Positions 11,301 to 23,100 of a stretch of DNA of 64,000 bases are shown one piece after another. The DNA comes from Tetradesmus obliquus (Eukaryota; Chlorophyta; Chlorophyceae; Sphaeropleales; Scenedesmaceae). The position numbers and the translations under genes were made by a program. The notes beneath the pieces are model-generated. The model searched no databases, was not told where the DNA came from, and saw only the letters and a list, made by a program, of their open reading frames with translations. How positions within the stretch are numbered: position 1 is the stretch's first letter; every line of letters starts with the position of its first letter. The DNA is taken from NCBI GenBank assembly GCA_030272155.1, contig CP126199.1:1922001-1986000 (forward strand), written 5' to 3'.

Positions 11301-14300
11301 AGAAACTAGGTGCCAGTCACGTGTCAAGTTTAGCAACCAGCACATTTTCAACAGCAGAAAGAACACACTGCTGATGCGCTGTCCCCAAGAACTCCCAGCC
11401 AACTCACCCACACGCTTGCACCGCTGCCACACTTGCTGCCAGCCCGTACTGCTTGCCAGCCAGCAGCAACTCCACCAGCGCCCCAGCCTGGCCTCCAGCC
11501 AGCAGCAGCGGCAGCAGCTCACGCGCCCCAGCCCCTCGCTTTGCCTCCACATCCGCGCGCCGCCGCAGCAGCTTCGCCCAGTACTCCTGAGACACTGCCG
11601 GCGCCAGCACCAGGGCCCTATCCCACTCCCCGGCTTCCACTAGCAGCTCACAGCACTGCTCAGCATGCCCCGCCTGCAGCTGCAGCAGCGCTGCCTCTTG
11701 CAGGACTTCCTCTTGCTTGGCAGCACCCATTGCTGGCTTGCCGCGGCTGCTGGCCCGCACACTGAGCTCCAGCTGATTGGCTGCTGATATCAGTGCAGGG
11801 CGCGCAGCAGCCACATGTTGGAAGCCGCAAGACTCCTTGGCTGGCAGTGGCCGGATGGCAGTGCTGCTGCTGCTGCTGCTGCTGCTGTTGGCGCCTGAGC
11901 TACTGCTGCATCTCAGCAGCAGGCTGCTGCTGAACGTGTGCTGCAGTGAACCAGACATCGACGCTGTTGGTGATGCAGGCGCTGCCACATCAGCAGCGCC
12001 ATGGCCTGCGGCTGCGCCAGCTTCCATGCCAGCTAGCTGTGCTGCTGCCGCTGCTGCCAGTTGCCACATTGTGGATGCTGGACCAGGCAGTGAGAAGAAC
12101 TCAGACAGCTTCTGCAGGACCTCTACCCTGGCGGCTGCACTCAAGGCCGCAAACGCTGCATTGCCTGCACTGCCGTTTGATTTCATGTGCCGCGTCACCC
12201 ACTCGGCTACCTGCTCAGAGACAGGCCCACACAGCAACGGCTGGCTGTGTGTCATGTACTGATCCACCTGCAAGCACACGACCCATGCGCGGCAGGGAGC
12301 CCTTCAGCAGTTGCAGCCTCATTGCCGAGGGAGCAGCGGGTGGTGTTGTGTTTGCAGTAAGGACAGCTCGCTTTGTCGCTGGTATAGTAAGAAAACTGCA
12401 CCTGTGGCTTAACTGATGAAACTGCAGAAGTCCAGCAATGCAACAGATGGAGCCGCACAATCTCACTACCAGCACACACATGATGCTCCTGCAAGCGCAT
12501 AACACGCATACCCACCTGCCCACGCGGCATCGCGCCATCCAGGAAGCAGCGCGGCAGCAGGCCTGCTGTGAGGCCCTTGAGGTCCCACAGCCGCAGCGTT
12601 GTGTCGCGTGAGGCTGACACCATGGCAAAGGGCCGTGCCTTGTGGATGCTCAGGCCTGGATTGTATCACAACGGCCGCAGCAAGAAGCAGCGAAAACCAG
12701 CACACACTGTTGTTCAACATGCATCCTGTGCATGTGGGTGATGGCTGGCAATAGCTGATAACTGCTTGAAGCAGAGTGCAAGCTTAGCAGTTGGTGAAGC
12801 GTAGGTAGCTTGTCACAGAGCAGCGACAGCTGTCACAAGGTCCTTACCATAGACATCGCCATGATGGTGGTTGCACACATGCAGGCATGCCCTGCTCCTG
12901 ATGTCCCAAGCACGGATGGTGGATTCCCAGCTGCCTGCAGCACAGCAGTTGCGACCCCCCTTATACCTGCTTTGTCAGCTGCTGTTACGCACTGAAAGCA
13001 CTAGCCTCCGCATGACAGCAAGCAACGTGGCTGTGTAGTTGTTTCTGTACCAGGATGCAGTACTCGGCCAACCACCTTTGCGGCAGCATTGCACAGTGCC
13101 GTGATTCGTGATTAGTAAATCCAGTGCCAGCGGCAGTACCGGCTGCTGCGCTCACCTGTGAACACCAGCCATGGAACCTCAGGGTGCCAGCACAGCGCCC
13201 GCACCTCTGTGGCATGGCCCAGCAGCAGCGCCACACATGTGCCGCTCTGCACGTCCCACACGCGCGCAGTCGCATCGTCGCTGCCGCTGAGCAGCAGCCC
13301 AGGCAGCAGCGGCGACCACGCCACGCTGAACGAGCGCTTGCTGTGGCCTGCCAGGGTTTGTATCAAGCAGCTGTCTCCTGCGAGCTTCAGGTCCCACACA
13401 TAGACAGGGCCAGCCTCGCTGGTTGTGGCCAGCTGGAAGTTGTTGGTGGGGTGCCAGGCTAGGCCTGACGTCGAACCAGCGTGCCGCAGCACCTGCAAGT
13501 GAACGGCAGCAGCAGGAGCACACTCAGCCAGTAGCAGCAACATCAATCATCACAAAAAATCACCTCTGAATGATATGGCCATACACTGCACGTACATGTC
13601 TGGTCAAGATGCGCTTGTTTGCCCAGGTGCCAATGGCTGGCTGCTGCTGGTTGCGTGTAGGGCTATCCAAAGCACCACCCACCTTCACTTTTGTGCCGTC
13701 TGCCTTGAATGCCACCACGCTGCCGTCCATGCTGCTGGACGCCAGCAGCCCTGCATCAACAGGGTGCCATGCCACCTGCACACACAGCACACAGCCTGCT
13801 CAACAACTTCCTCAACAACGTGCTCAACAGCCTGCTGTTGAGGGAGGCTTAGGGTGGCGCTTGGACAAGGAGACAGCAGGCTGCATCATACAAGCTCTTC
13901 AGGCACTTTGTCAACTTTGCATGCGCTGCTGGTGACAGGCAAACTGTTGCAACACGCGTCCTCTCCACACCAACCTTGAGTGACATCTGGGTGTGCAGCT
14001 GCCACTTCTTCACTGCAACACCCTTGGCGTAGTCATAAAGGTACACTGCACCGTTGGCGCCAGAGGCTGCCAGCTGGCTGCCATCAGGCGACCAACTCAC
14101 AGAGTACAGTGCCACAGCTACATATGCAACAGCAGAGGTGCACAGTTAAGCACCGGGGCTGTAAGACCCGACATGAAACACACGAACGCTTGCCAACTAC
14201 GTGCAAAGCCCCGCGCTGCGCATGTATTGCTGCATCAAAGCATTTGCTGCCCACTAATCAAAAGCAGAAGCTGGGCGCACTGCCTGCTGCCAAGCACTGC

Positions 14301-16764
14301 AGGTGCTGCAGTACACCACCGGCTGCTAATAACCGCTCACGTTGGCTCTCCCTGCCTGCGCTGTTTGGCACATCCAGTGTCTTCAGGCAGCTGCCTGAGG
14401 CCACATCCCACACCCGCACAGAGCCGTCGTATGAACAGGTGGCCAGCAGCTGAGGGTCAACTGGGTGCAAGCAGCAGTCAAAAATGGTCTCTGTGTGCCC
14501 CGGCTGCGTTGACCAGAGCTGCTCCTGGCTGCGCACATCATATGCCATCACCTGCAGAACATCCGCGAGCATGTTGCAGGAATGACAAACGTACGGACAC
14601 TTATCTCCTATGCTGCATGCAGCACGAACTCCTGCCAATACAGCTCTCGATTGGTGTGCACAGCTATCCTTTGGTGAATTTTGTGGAGTTCAAGCTGCAC
14701 GCTGCACACATGCAGCATTTGGATAAAGTACAGCTGCAGCAGCTCACCGTGCCATCTTGGAATGTGAGCAGAGCCTTGCTGGTCCCAGGGAAGAACTGTA
14801 CACTCTGAGCAGGGCCGTTGCCGATCTTTATGCTCTTGAGGGGCTGCTGCTGGCTGACATTCCACAGTTGCAGCACGCCTGCAAGAGCAGCCAACACAGT
14901 ACACACAATGCGTGATGGCATTGCTGACCCTTTTTTGCTTGCAGGGCAGGCAAGGGGTAGTTGTACTACTCGATGGCACCACTGCCAGCGCAAACGATGA
15001 TGCCACTGACAGCAGCACGCGCACCTGTCTTATTGCTGATGCTGACAAAGTTGCCAGGCTGGCTGGGGACAAAGGCAGCAGAGCGCTCTGCAGCTGGCTG
15101 CTTGGCCAAGGAGAAAATCTGCAGCAGCAGCAACAGCAGCAGCAGCCATGATTCAACAGCAGCGGCAGCAGCAGCCATCTCCCAACATTTCAGCTGGTGT
15201 TCCACCTATGTTTGCACCCATTGCCAACCAGCAGTCAGCGTCCACAGCTACGCAGCAAAGCACGATGGACTGTGACCCTGCTGCTGCACTCTGCTGCTGC
15301 TACAAGTGCCTGATAACACCAACTGCTGCTGATGCTGTTGCTGCTGCTGCGGCCTGCTCAAGCCCACCTGGCTGAGTGCATGCTCCTCCTCGCTGATGCC
15401 GTACAGCGCCATGCTGCCATTGCGGCACAGCAGCAGCAGGTACTGCTTTGATAGCGGGTCAAACTGCACATCACAGGGCACCACGCCCTCAGCGAGCGAC
15501 ACACTGCACACCACCTGCAGGACAGCAGCATCACGGAGGTGTGGTGTACCTGCTGACAAGCTGCTTGCCTGTGCTGCTGCAAGTACTGCAGCGGCCAGGA
15601 TAACGTAATGCTTGCAGGAACAGCATGGAGTCCCTGGCAATTGCTCAGTTGCTGCTCACCTTGTGTAGCAGCAGGTCATACAGGTGCAAGCTGCAATCAG
15701 CGCAGCCCACTGCTAGCACCTGCATGGCAAGCAGGAACGCACACAGCTTGTTGACATAATTCTGCGCATCACCAAACACAGCATGCTGCTGTAGCATTCT
15801 TGTTGATAGTGCCCCTCCGTCGCGCAGTCAGCTGTTAGTTTGCTGATATTACCTTGTACCTGCAGCAAAGCATGCTCATAGTGCTGCATGCCTGCTGCTC
15901 AGCAGCTGCTGTCCTTGGTTGTTGTGGTGCTGTGCCAGCTCAATCGGCTGTCCTACTGCTGCTGCTGCTGCCTAGTACACCCAGCGGCGACACCACGCAC
16001 CCTGGTCTCCGTTGCGCTCTGCTGCATGCAGGTGACTGCTGATTTAAAAGAGTGCAGCACGCGCCATCCGCCGCCTTTGTACGCCCAGCTGCCGACTGTG
16101 CTGCCAGCTGCAGCCAGCAGCACACTTTCATCATGTGTGGACCTGCATGGCATGCAAACAAAGCACACAGCTTTAGCAGACGCCCCAGTTGCTTGGTACA
16201 ATGTCTTGAGAGCTGTTTAGGTATCCAGTGTGCAATGGGCATGTCGACTTACCAGCACATCTTTTTTATTGGCTCTTGCAGCGGCACTTGCGCGCTGTAC
16301 ACAACAGCTTCCGTCTCCACGTTGTAAATCTTGATGACCTGCAGGACGCAGTTGAAGATGTTTCATAGGCTGCAAAACCAGCATGGAAGCGACTTGCATG
16401 CGCTGCTGCATCTCATGATCCTTCTGGCAATGCTAGTGAGAGCCTTCGCATGACCACAGTTCTCGTCCTGTACTGTCAACCGCTTCCAGCGACCGGTACT
16501 GTGTCCAAGTGCTGTTGCGTGCCCACACCAATCCACCTGTTGAGACGTGGCACAGGCAAGCAGCTTGCTGTCCACGGGGCTCCAGCACACGGCGTTCAGG
16601 TGCTGGTTGTGCTGAGCTAGGATGCGCTGTAGCCGAAAGTTTTCTGAACCATGGATGTAGATGGCAAGGGCAGATGACACAGCAAACTGGTTGGAGGGCC
16701 CGATAGCCGTTGGCTGCCGAATCCATTGCTGGCACCCAGACGGTATCAACAGCTGTTGATTCAT
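8316..16764 (-). CDS. WDR17: WDR17 orthologue, WD40 plus helical-repeat protein
   Basis: Twenty exons (highest coordinate first): 16537-16764, 16253-16338, 16001-16142, 15660-15719, 15368-15514, 15025-15118, 14748-14878, 14341-14551, 13975-14117, 13683-13775, 13156-13492, 12848-12934, 12516-12655, 11408-12267, 10597-11199, 10201-10400, 9569-9968, 9144-9456, 8779-8960, 8316-8592. All phases agree, giving ~1577 aa. The N-terminal half is a WD40 array with GHTETIFDC, ATCSYDGSVRVWDV, SGSDDATARVWDV and SRDTTLRLWDL, close to human WDR17 as I recall it. The C-terminal half is an alpha-solenoid: CELLVEAGEWDRALVLAP and YWAKLLRRRAD mirror human CELMVELGEWDKALSIAP and YWKKLMQRRAD. The last residues (GPFGRGKVLQLL) fall where the human protein ends. 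Exon 15 adds a ~190-residue Ser/Ala/Gly/Pro-rich insert. Molecular role is poorly known; the WD40-solenoid layout resembles coat and transport scaffolds. Confidence 0.93.
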
Positions 16765-17909
16765 GAAGACCTAGACAGCCTTCACTGCATGCTCTCAGTC
16801 AACAGACGACAGCAGGAAATGGGAAGTTCAGCACCATGTCTATCAAGCGCCTCAGCAGACAATCTCAAACAACAAAGTCAAACCAAAGAAGTTTTTCCAG
16901 CTACAAATTGTGAAAGGGTCTTGTCGTGTGCACTTGCCCGAAACCCTAGCAGTTCTACGAAGCTCGTCACAGCTCTGAATCGTGAGATGTCATCCATACA
17001 AGGCAGGTTTGATACCCAGGAACACATTAAAATTTAAAGGATCACTTCATGCGGCGGCTGAGCTAATAAGTGCGATTGCTCATTTTTACAACTGCTGTGC
17101 TGCAATCATGTGCATCGATCAAGTACGTCCGCCACGACACATTCGCCACTTCTGCGGTATATTAGCAGCAGAACAAGTTTTGGAAGAAAATGAACATGCC
17201 TGGCCGTTCAAAAGCCTGGGATGATTCTACCCGACTGCCAGCAAATCATGGGGGTGGGATCGTCATGATGATCTTTATCAACACCGTGCCACGCAGCAAT
17301 CACTTGCACAGGAGCCACAGAAGCTGCCCTGGATGTGTCTAGCAGATGGTTGAGGGCATCAGTCAGATGAGAAGGTTGCTGCACATGCATGGTAGCCACA
17401 TGTACTGCTGCCAGGCGCACGCGTACGGAGCGAGGTGTTGCTGGCACCAGCTGCCTTCTTGATTCATGTCGGCCAAAGCAACACGAGTTTTGAGCTTGAA
17501 GGAGTTTTGGCGGGCTTCTACAGCCATATGCAGATTTCGTGCAGGTGTCCCTGCCAGGGACCAGGCTGGTACACAAATCCACCACAATGCAGAGAATGAA
17601 CCTCATACTGTGTGTTGAGCACTGCGGTGACGCTCTACGAGCATTCAATTTCATATGGTGGACATGGTTGAGGTGCATGCGGTCACAGATGGTTGAAGCC
17701 CCTTTTGACGTGCAGGGCAAAGTTTGCCCTGCTGTGCGTTGAATACGCAATCTCAGCCTGTCAGTGCCGCACACCGTGTGCCGGCAGTGCATAGTGTTAG
17801 GCTGGACGAACAGCCAGCTTCCCTTGCAGCTGATGATGCACACAGTGATGCGGGCAACCATTCTGTCAACCACTGCATGCGGTACTGCTGCAGCTGGTGG
17901 GAACTGTGC

Positions 17910-17944
<35 letters not shown>

Positions 17945-18253
17945 TTGTCCCAGTACAAGAAAGAACTGCCCTATTTCTGCGTTAGCACCATGGCTGCGCA
18001 CCTGACCAGCAGATCGCCAAAGGCCTTCATACTTTGACCTACTTTGACGCCTAGTCGCCCGTTGTTGCCTTTGGTACGCGCCAAAACCTGACAGCCTGCA
18101 AGTGATAGGCGAGTTGAGGGGTCAAGGCGATACCATAACGCGTTCAATCTTACACTCCCTGCGGCGTTTCAGCAACCATCATAGCCTGTGCTGCTCGGCG
18201 ACAGGTGCCGAGTCATTCAAACCAGTGCGATCCGTGTCTCTCCGTATTGCGCC
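16765..18253. promoter_or_regulatory. Divergent intergenic region, WDR17 and HMG gene
   Basis: This 1.49-kb gap lies between two divergent start codons and should hold both promoters. A minus-strand open frame of 221 codons (17208-17873) lies inside. It contains many Cys, His and Arg residues and matches no family I recognise, and a second minus frame also stays open around 17363-17587, so I do not call a gene. A CTG-rich run lies at 17908-17945. Nothing else stands out. Confidence 0.45.
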
Positions 18254-18880
18254 ATGCTTGCCAACTCCTTTTATGCTTGCGGGCAGGGCCTAGGTCTGGC
18301 CGTGCCGGCTCTGCAGCGGAGCCTGCAGCATCTGCTGTGCCTGCAAAGCAGCAGCAGTAGCAGTGGTGCTGCATATGCCAGCAAGGCCAAGGCCGAGCCA
18401 CCCTACAAGACCGACAAGCCCAAGCGTACTCCCAAGAAGAAGACAGACGCAGCTGACAAGCCAGCACGTGCAGTGAGCGCGTATGCCTTCTTTGTCAAGG
18501 AGCAGGCCTCTGCACGCAAAGGTGAGGATGGCCTGAAGGCGAGCGAGCTGATGAAGAAGATTGCTGGGGAGTGGAAGGCCTTGCAGGAGCATGAGAAGGC
18601 TCCCTACAACCGTTCTGCAGCGGAGTCCAAGGCAGCGTCAGCAGAGGCCCGTGCTGCAGACAAGACAGCAAAGCAGGCAGCACGCGGCCCACCCTCAGCA
18701 TACAACATCTTCTGTGGCGAGGTGGCAGCGGAGTTCCGCAACGCTCAGCAGCCGATGAAGGGGCCTGATCTGCTCAGGACAGCAGCAGCACGCTGGAAGG
18801 AGATGCCTGCCGCGGACAAGGAGCGGCGCAAGGCAGCAGCGGATGCGGCAAAGGTCGCTTGGAAGGCACAGCAGCAGTAG
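18254..18880 (+). CDS. Two-HMG-box DNA-binding protein, possibly organellar
   Basis: Single-exon gene of 208 aa. After a Lys/Pro-rich linker (TDKPKRTPKKK) come two HMG boxes. Box 1 spans about residues 70-130 (VSAYAFFVKEQ ... IAGEWKAL) and box 2 about 145-205 (GPPSAYNIFCGEV ... AAARWKEMPAADKERR). The first ~40 residues have few acidic residues and contain Leu, Arg and a Ser run (ALQRSLQHLLCLQ then SSSSSS), like a mitochondrial or plastid leader. Leader plus two boxes is the plan of TFAM/Abf2 nucleoid proteins, so packaging of organelle DNA is my inference; a nuclear HMGB role is the alternative. An in-frame ATG at 18188 would add 22 residues, but I prefer 18254 because the leader then starts cleanly. 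It shares a promoter region with WDR17. Confidence 0.87.
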   Translation: MLANSFYACGQGLGLAVPALQRSLQHLLCLQSSSSSSGAAYASKAKAEPPYKTDKPKRTPKKKTDAADKPARAVSAYAFFVKEQASARKGEDGLKASELMKKIAGEWKALQEHEKAPYNRSAAESKAASAEARAADKTAKQAARGPPSAYNIFCGEVAAEFRNAQQPMKGPDLLRTAAARWKEMPAADKERRKAAADAAKVAWKAQQQ

Positions 18881-19248
18881 CGGCAGGGCCAGATGGTGGC
18901 TCAGCGGCAGGAGGGGCATGTGATGGCCATTTAGTTGTTGTGCAGCAGCTGCGATGTGCACTGGCTGCTGCTGGTGTGGCGCAGCGACAGCATGGCAAAG
19001 GTATATGGAGATGCTACAGCAGGCTGTTCAATGCCAGCTTGGGGTTTGCTGTGTGCATGCTTGTGACAAATAGCGCAGAGCTGCTGCGGCATTTTCTTGC
19101 TTCATTGCTGCAGTTCCGTTATGGAATGGAGGTTGATCGTGTAGCATGTCAGGGGATCTGGGCAGGGCCAGGAGTTGTATATTATTGGAGGTGTTGGGTG
19201 CATGCCAAGGCAGCAGCTTTCGCATGAAACGCCTTCCGGCGTGCTTGT

Positions 19249-19635
19249 TCATCGCATGCTCCTGCTGTGAGGCACGTGCAGCAGCATGTATTTCACTTTG
19301 TTGATGCATGCAGTGCACAGTTGCTGCCATTTTCGCTGGTTACGCATCCACTGCTGGTACAACATACCTTCAAGTTGGGTTACTGCAGTTGCAAACAGAG
19401 ATGGCACAATGTGGCGGGATGCACTGACACCCAAGTACATCCAGCGCTTCAGATTGACTCGTTCATGCTCTTGGTCTGGCAGTGTGCAAGTCAGCAACAC
19501 ATTGTACAACATTCTGCAGTCCTTTCCAGCATCCTTGAACTTGATATCAAGGTCATTGATGACCCACAGCTTCAACGTCTTGTGGTATGCCCAGCCCCTG
19601 TGGCAGTAGTAGGGCAGTACAATCTGTAACATCAT
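19249..19635 (-). other. Unassigned 128-codon open frame
   Basis: The minus-strand frame encodes a Trp-, Tyr- and Met-containing sequence with a normal-looking residue mix (LKLWVINDLDIKFKD, LKRWMYLGVSASRHIVPSLF), unlike the Ala/Gln/Cys shadows common in this window. The first codon is ATG. I recognise no family and see no clear splice partners. It may be a small gene, an exon, or an old element remnant. Confidence 0.25.
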
Positions 19636-20008
19636 TATTGAATGAAGCCTTTCTGCAGGTCAACTGATGATAAGGTGACTGCGCATGTGCTGGTGCCTGC
19701 AGATGGATGGGGCGCGGGGCTGTTCAGGGCTACGCTTGCGCAGGTGTGCCCATGTGTCTGCTTCTGGTGCAGACGAGGACTGAAACGTTGATACCTGACG
19801 TCTGAGCAAGGTACTCTGTTTTTGCATAGCTGTTCAGTCGAACATGCGCGCAAGAATGTGAATGTACAGTGAGCACTACACCCTGGCCAGGGGTGATCCA
19901 AACAGTGGCTTGTGCAGCAACAGCATGGGCTGCAGCTGAACATGCAGGATGTGAATAGGAAATTTAAAATACTCGAGCTTGAAGTAGCCGGCTTTTTCTT
20001 GCATTACA

Positions 20009-20015
20009 TATATAA
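20009..20015 (+). promoter_or_regulatory. Possible TATA box of the ACF1-like gene
   Basis: TATATAA lies 140 bases before the ATG at 20155, in an AT-rich patch. Position and sequence suit a core promoter, but no transcript evidence is available. Confidence 0.3.
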
Positions 20016-20154
20016 CACGACTGTCAGTCACTTTGTTTGTCAGTGAGCGCCAAACGTTCGGATTCAAATCCAGCAGTGCTGGGCACGTCGAGAACACCCC
20101 ACCTGAGTAGGTGAAGACAGAGTCTTGTTTATGAGCATGAAGTAAAGAGCCAGA

Positions 20155-23100
20155 ATGCCGCTACTGAGCTCCACAAAACTGGAGCCCAGGCTGGCCCCGA
20201 CGGTGCCCCCGCCTGGTGCTTCTGAGGTGTTCGTGATCCGCTGCACTGGAGAGTGTGTAAAAAGCTATGAGGAGTATACTGCCAAGCGTACGCAGTATGC
20301 TCTGCCACAGTGGCAGGAGAAGTACTTCAACAAAAGCGGGCTCACCTACGAGGAGGCACTGGCGATTGAGCGCAGTGTTGAAGAGAACATCATGAAGCAG
20401 GTTCGAGTTGAATTGACTCAGCGGGCGTTGCCACCAGCAGTAGTCATCTTCACCTGCCCACTCACCCAGGAGTGTTGGTGCTGTGATGCTGCTGCTGCTA
20501 TGGCCTTGCAGTTCCCCAAATCACTCGCAGGCGATGTAGTGCGACAGATCCACCATTCCACTCTGCGAAAGGACGACCTGATCAGCAAGGTCCACGCCAG
20601 CCTCAAGCAGGGCAGCCCAGGCGCAGACAAGGAGAATGGTCAGCAGGACAGTCCAGCAGCAGCGGCCAGCAGCAGCCAGGCAGCTCCTGTGACGAAGAAG
20701 CTGCTGACGCAGTTCCTGATCTACGTGAGTGCGCAGCAGTAGCACGCTGGTTACTTTGGCAGTGTTGCGTGCCTGGCAGCTGGCCTGCTCGCGCTGGCGT
20801 GAAGCAGATGCAGCTCTGTTGCCGTTGCTGCTCAAGGAGAGCAGCGCTGCATGCAAGCCTTGTGTTGGTCAAGCAGTCGTCATCGTAAATGCAGCTGCTG
20901 CTCAAACCTACAAGACGAACATATCATGCAATTGACGCATGCAAAAGTGCATGTGCACTGCATCTGCTTGCTCATGGGCGCTACCTTGTGCTGCGTGTTG
21001 TCACTGCCTTGGCCTGCAGGCGGCTGACAAAGTGAAGCCGGGCGTGTGGGTTTGCAAGGAGCAGTGGGTGAAGCAGTACGGCCTGTCAACAGAGCCGCCA
21101 CAGGGCGTGCAGCTGCCGGCAGCAGAGCCTGCAAGTGAGCAACACATGCGCTGCGGCGGGCACTGCGTTTGTATAGGCTGTCGCAGCGCAGCAGCGCACG
21201 GCAAGGAACGACCAGCAGCAGCACACTTGCAGCAAAAGCAGACATCACACAGCAATGTACACTGCTGTGCAACGTCCTAGCAACATCCTAAAGTGCCTCA
21301 TCCAGCAAGCCAAGAATGGAGCTGTGCAAACTGCCATGCAGTGACACGACAGTGACAGTGGCCAGCCTGCAATGGTGTCATGTATTCTTTCCGAGCTCAC
21401 CTCGCACGTGCGTGTGTGCATTGCCGTGTTGCAGGCCCTGGCCCCAGTGCAGCAAAGACCAGCAGCGCAGCTGGCGATGCCACTCCCATGAAGACGCCGC
21501 TGCGCAGCAACAGCAACGCAGCAGCGCAGCCAGCGCCAGTACGCACCCTGGAGGTGCGGCAGCAGTCACCGCCACACCTGCACTCTGAGCTGGCGTTGTT
21601 GCAGCTGCACTAGCGCCAGCAGCGGTATACACTGGCAGTGGCGTGTGGTGGCAATGCTGTGCAGAGTTTCAAGCAGCTGTACGTGCGCAGCTGCCCAGCC
21701 AGTGATGTTTGCCTCGTGCCATTCCTTTCATGCTCTACATGGTGCAGGCTGCCATGCTTGAGGTTGTGGTGGTGTGGTGATGGTATGCTGCGTCATTTTC
21801 GATGCCTGCTTGCAGGAAGAGGAGGCACGGCTGAAGCCTGGGTCCCTCAAGGCCATTGCTTTCCAGGTGAGGGCGGCGCAGCAGTGCCTGCAAGGCAACA
21901 GCATTAGCAGCAGCGGCAGCAGCAGTAGCAGCAGCGGCAGCAGCAGAAGATAATGAACGTCAGGTCGCAAAAGAAGCACAAGAAGCAGAAGCAAGAGTTG
22001 AAACAGGGGGTGCATACCATTGCATGGGAAGCTGCAGAGCCATCGATGTACCAGCAGTTGATGGCTTAGTGCACATGCTTTGCTAGGATGTGCTCTCGCT
22101 CTGCTGCACAGCATCCGCTCAAGTCAGCCCAACTACATCATTACGTCGCTCACGTCGCTCATATGTTGCTATGACTGTTGTTGTGCCAACCTGCTGCATC
22201 AGGTCATGAAGGCGCGCGGCGCTTCGCAGCCAGTCACTGCTGATGACATCATCCGCATCAGCACCACTGAGGGCAGCTGCATCGACTGGCCTGACAAGCG
22301 CAAGCGCACCCTGGTCAACGTGAGTCAACGCTTGGTCAAACAATGGGCCAAACAACGAGTCAGCTGCACTTGCTGCAGGCGCTGTGGTTATTGTGGCGGC
22401 CAGCTGCATTCGACTGCATTGAAGCTTTTTAAACAGATATTGGTGCTGCACACAAGCGAGGCTGCTGCCAGCAGGTGGTGGCTGTGACGTCTGACTGTTG
22501 TGTATCCAGCTGGCAATCGCTGACCAACACTGTTAGCTTTGACTGGTCGATGTTCGTTGCTTGCAGGTGCTGTCGAGTGAGCCAGCATTTGTGCGGCTGG
22601 CGCGCGGGCACTACACGCTGCGCGCGCTTGCAGGAGACCTGCCGCTGACGTCGCCGCTGGGGCAGGGCCAGGGCGCTGCTGCTGCTTCTGGCGGCGCTGC
22701 TGCCTCTGGCAAAGCTGCACGCAGAGCATCGGTGAGTGCGGCCGAACTCCTGCAGGGCTGAGGTTGTGGCTGAGGTTGCGGCTGAAGTTGCAGCAGCAGC
22801 AATGAAGACAGCTAACTTGCCTTTGTATTGATATATATTGGTCGTCACACGAAACTTACAGCAAGTTGTGTGCTTGATGTAGCTGATCAACCCACATGCA
22901 TGCTCTCCGTGCATGTGATGCTGGCGGTAACCAGCGCATCTGTTGTGAGAGGCTAACCTGCGTGCGGTCGTGCGTCTGCTTGCAGGATGCTGTTGCAGCA
23001 GCGTTCAGTGGCGGCGCCAGTGAGGCCAAGAAAAAGCCACCCAAGGCACCAAAGGAGGGCCCAGCAGCAGCACAGGTGCGGAGCAGGATGCAGCTCAGCG

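Larger units (their letters stand above)
18881..20154. other. Intergenic region between HMG and ACF1-like genes
   Basis: This 1.27-kb stretch between two plus-strand genes should hold the HMG 3' UTR and the ACF1-like promoter. The right half is AT-richer. A minus-strand open frame lies at 19249-19635 and is listed separately. No mobile-element ends were found. Confidence 0.45.

Noticed and set aside
11408-11414. Alternative WDR17 exon 14 donor GC|GTGTGG
   Set aside because: The neighbouring GG|GTGAGT is a far better donor and gives the correct phase into GYQHFSI.
20040-20098. tRNA-like T arm (GGATTCAAATCC)
   Set aside because: The flanking bases cannot form the 5-bp T stem, and no acceptor or anticodon stem pairs with it.
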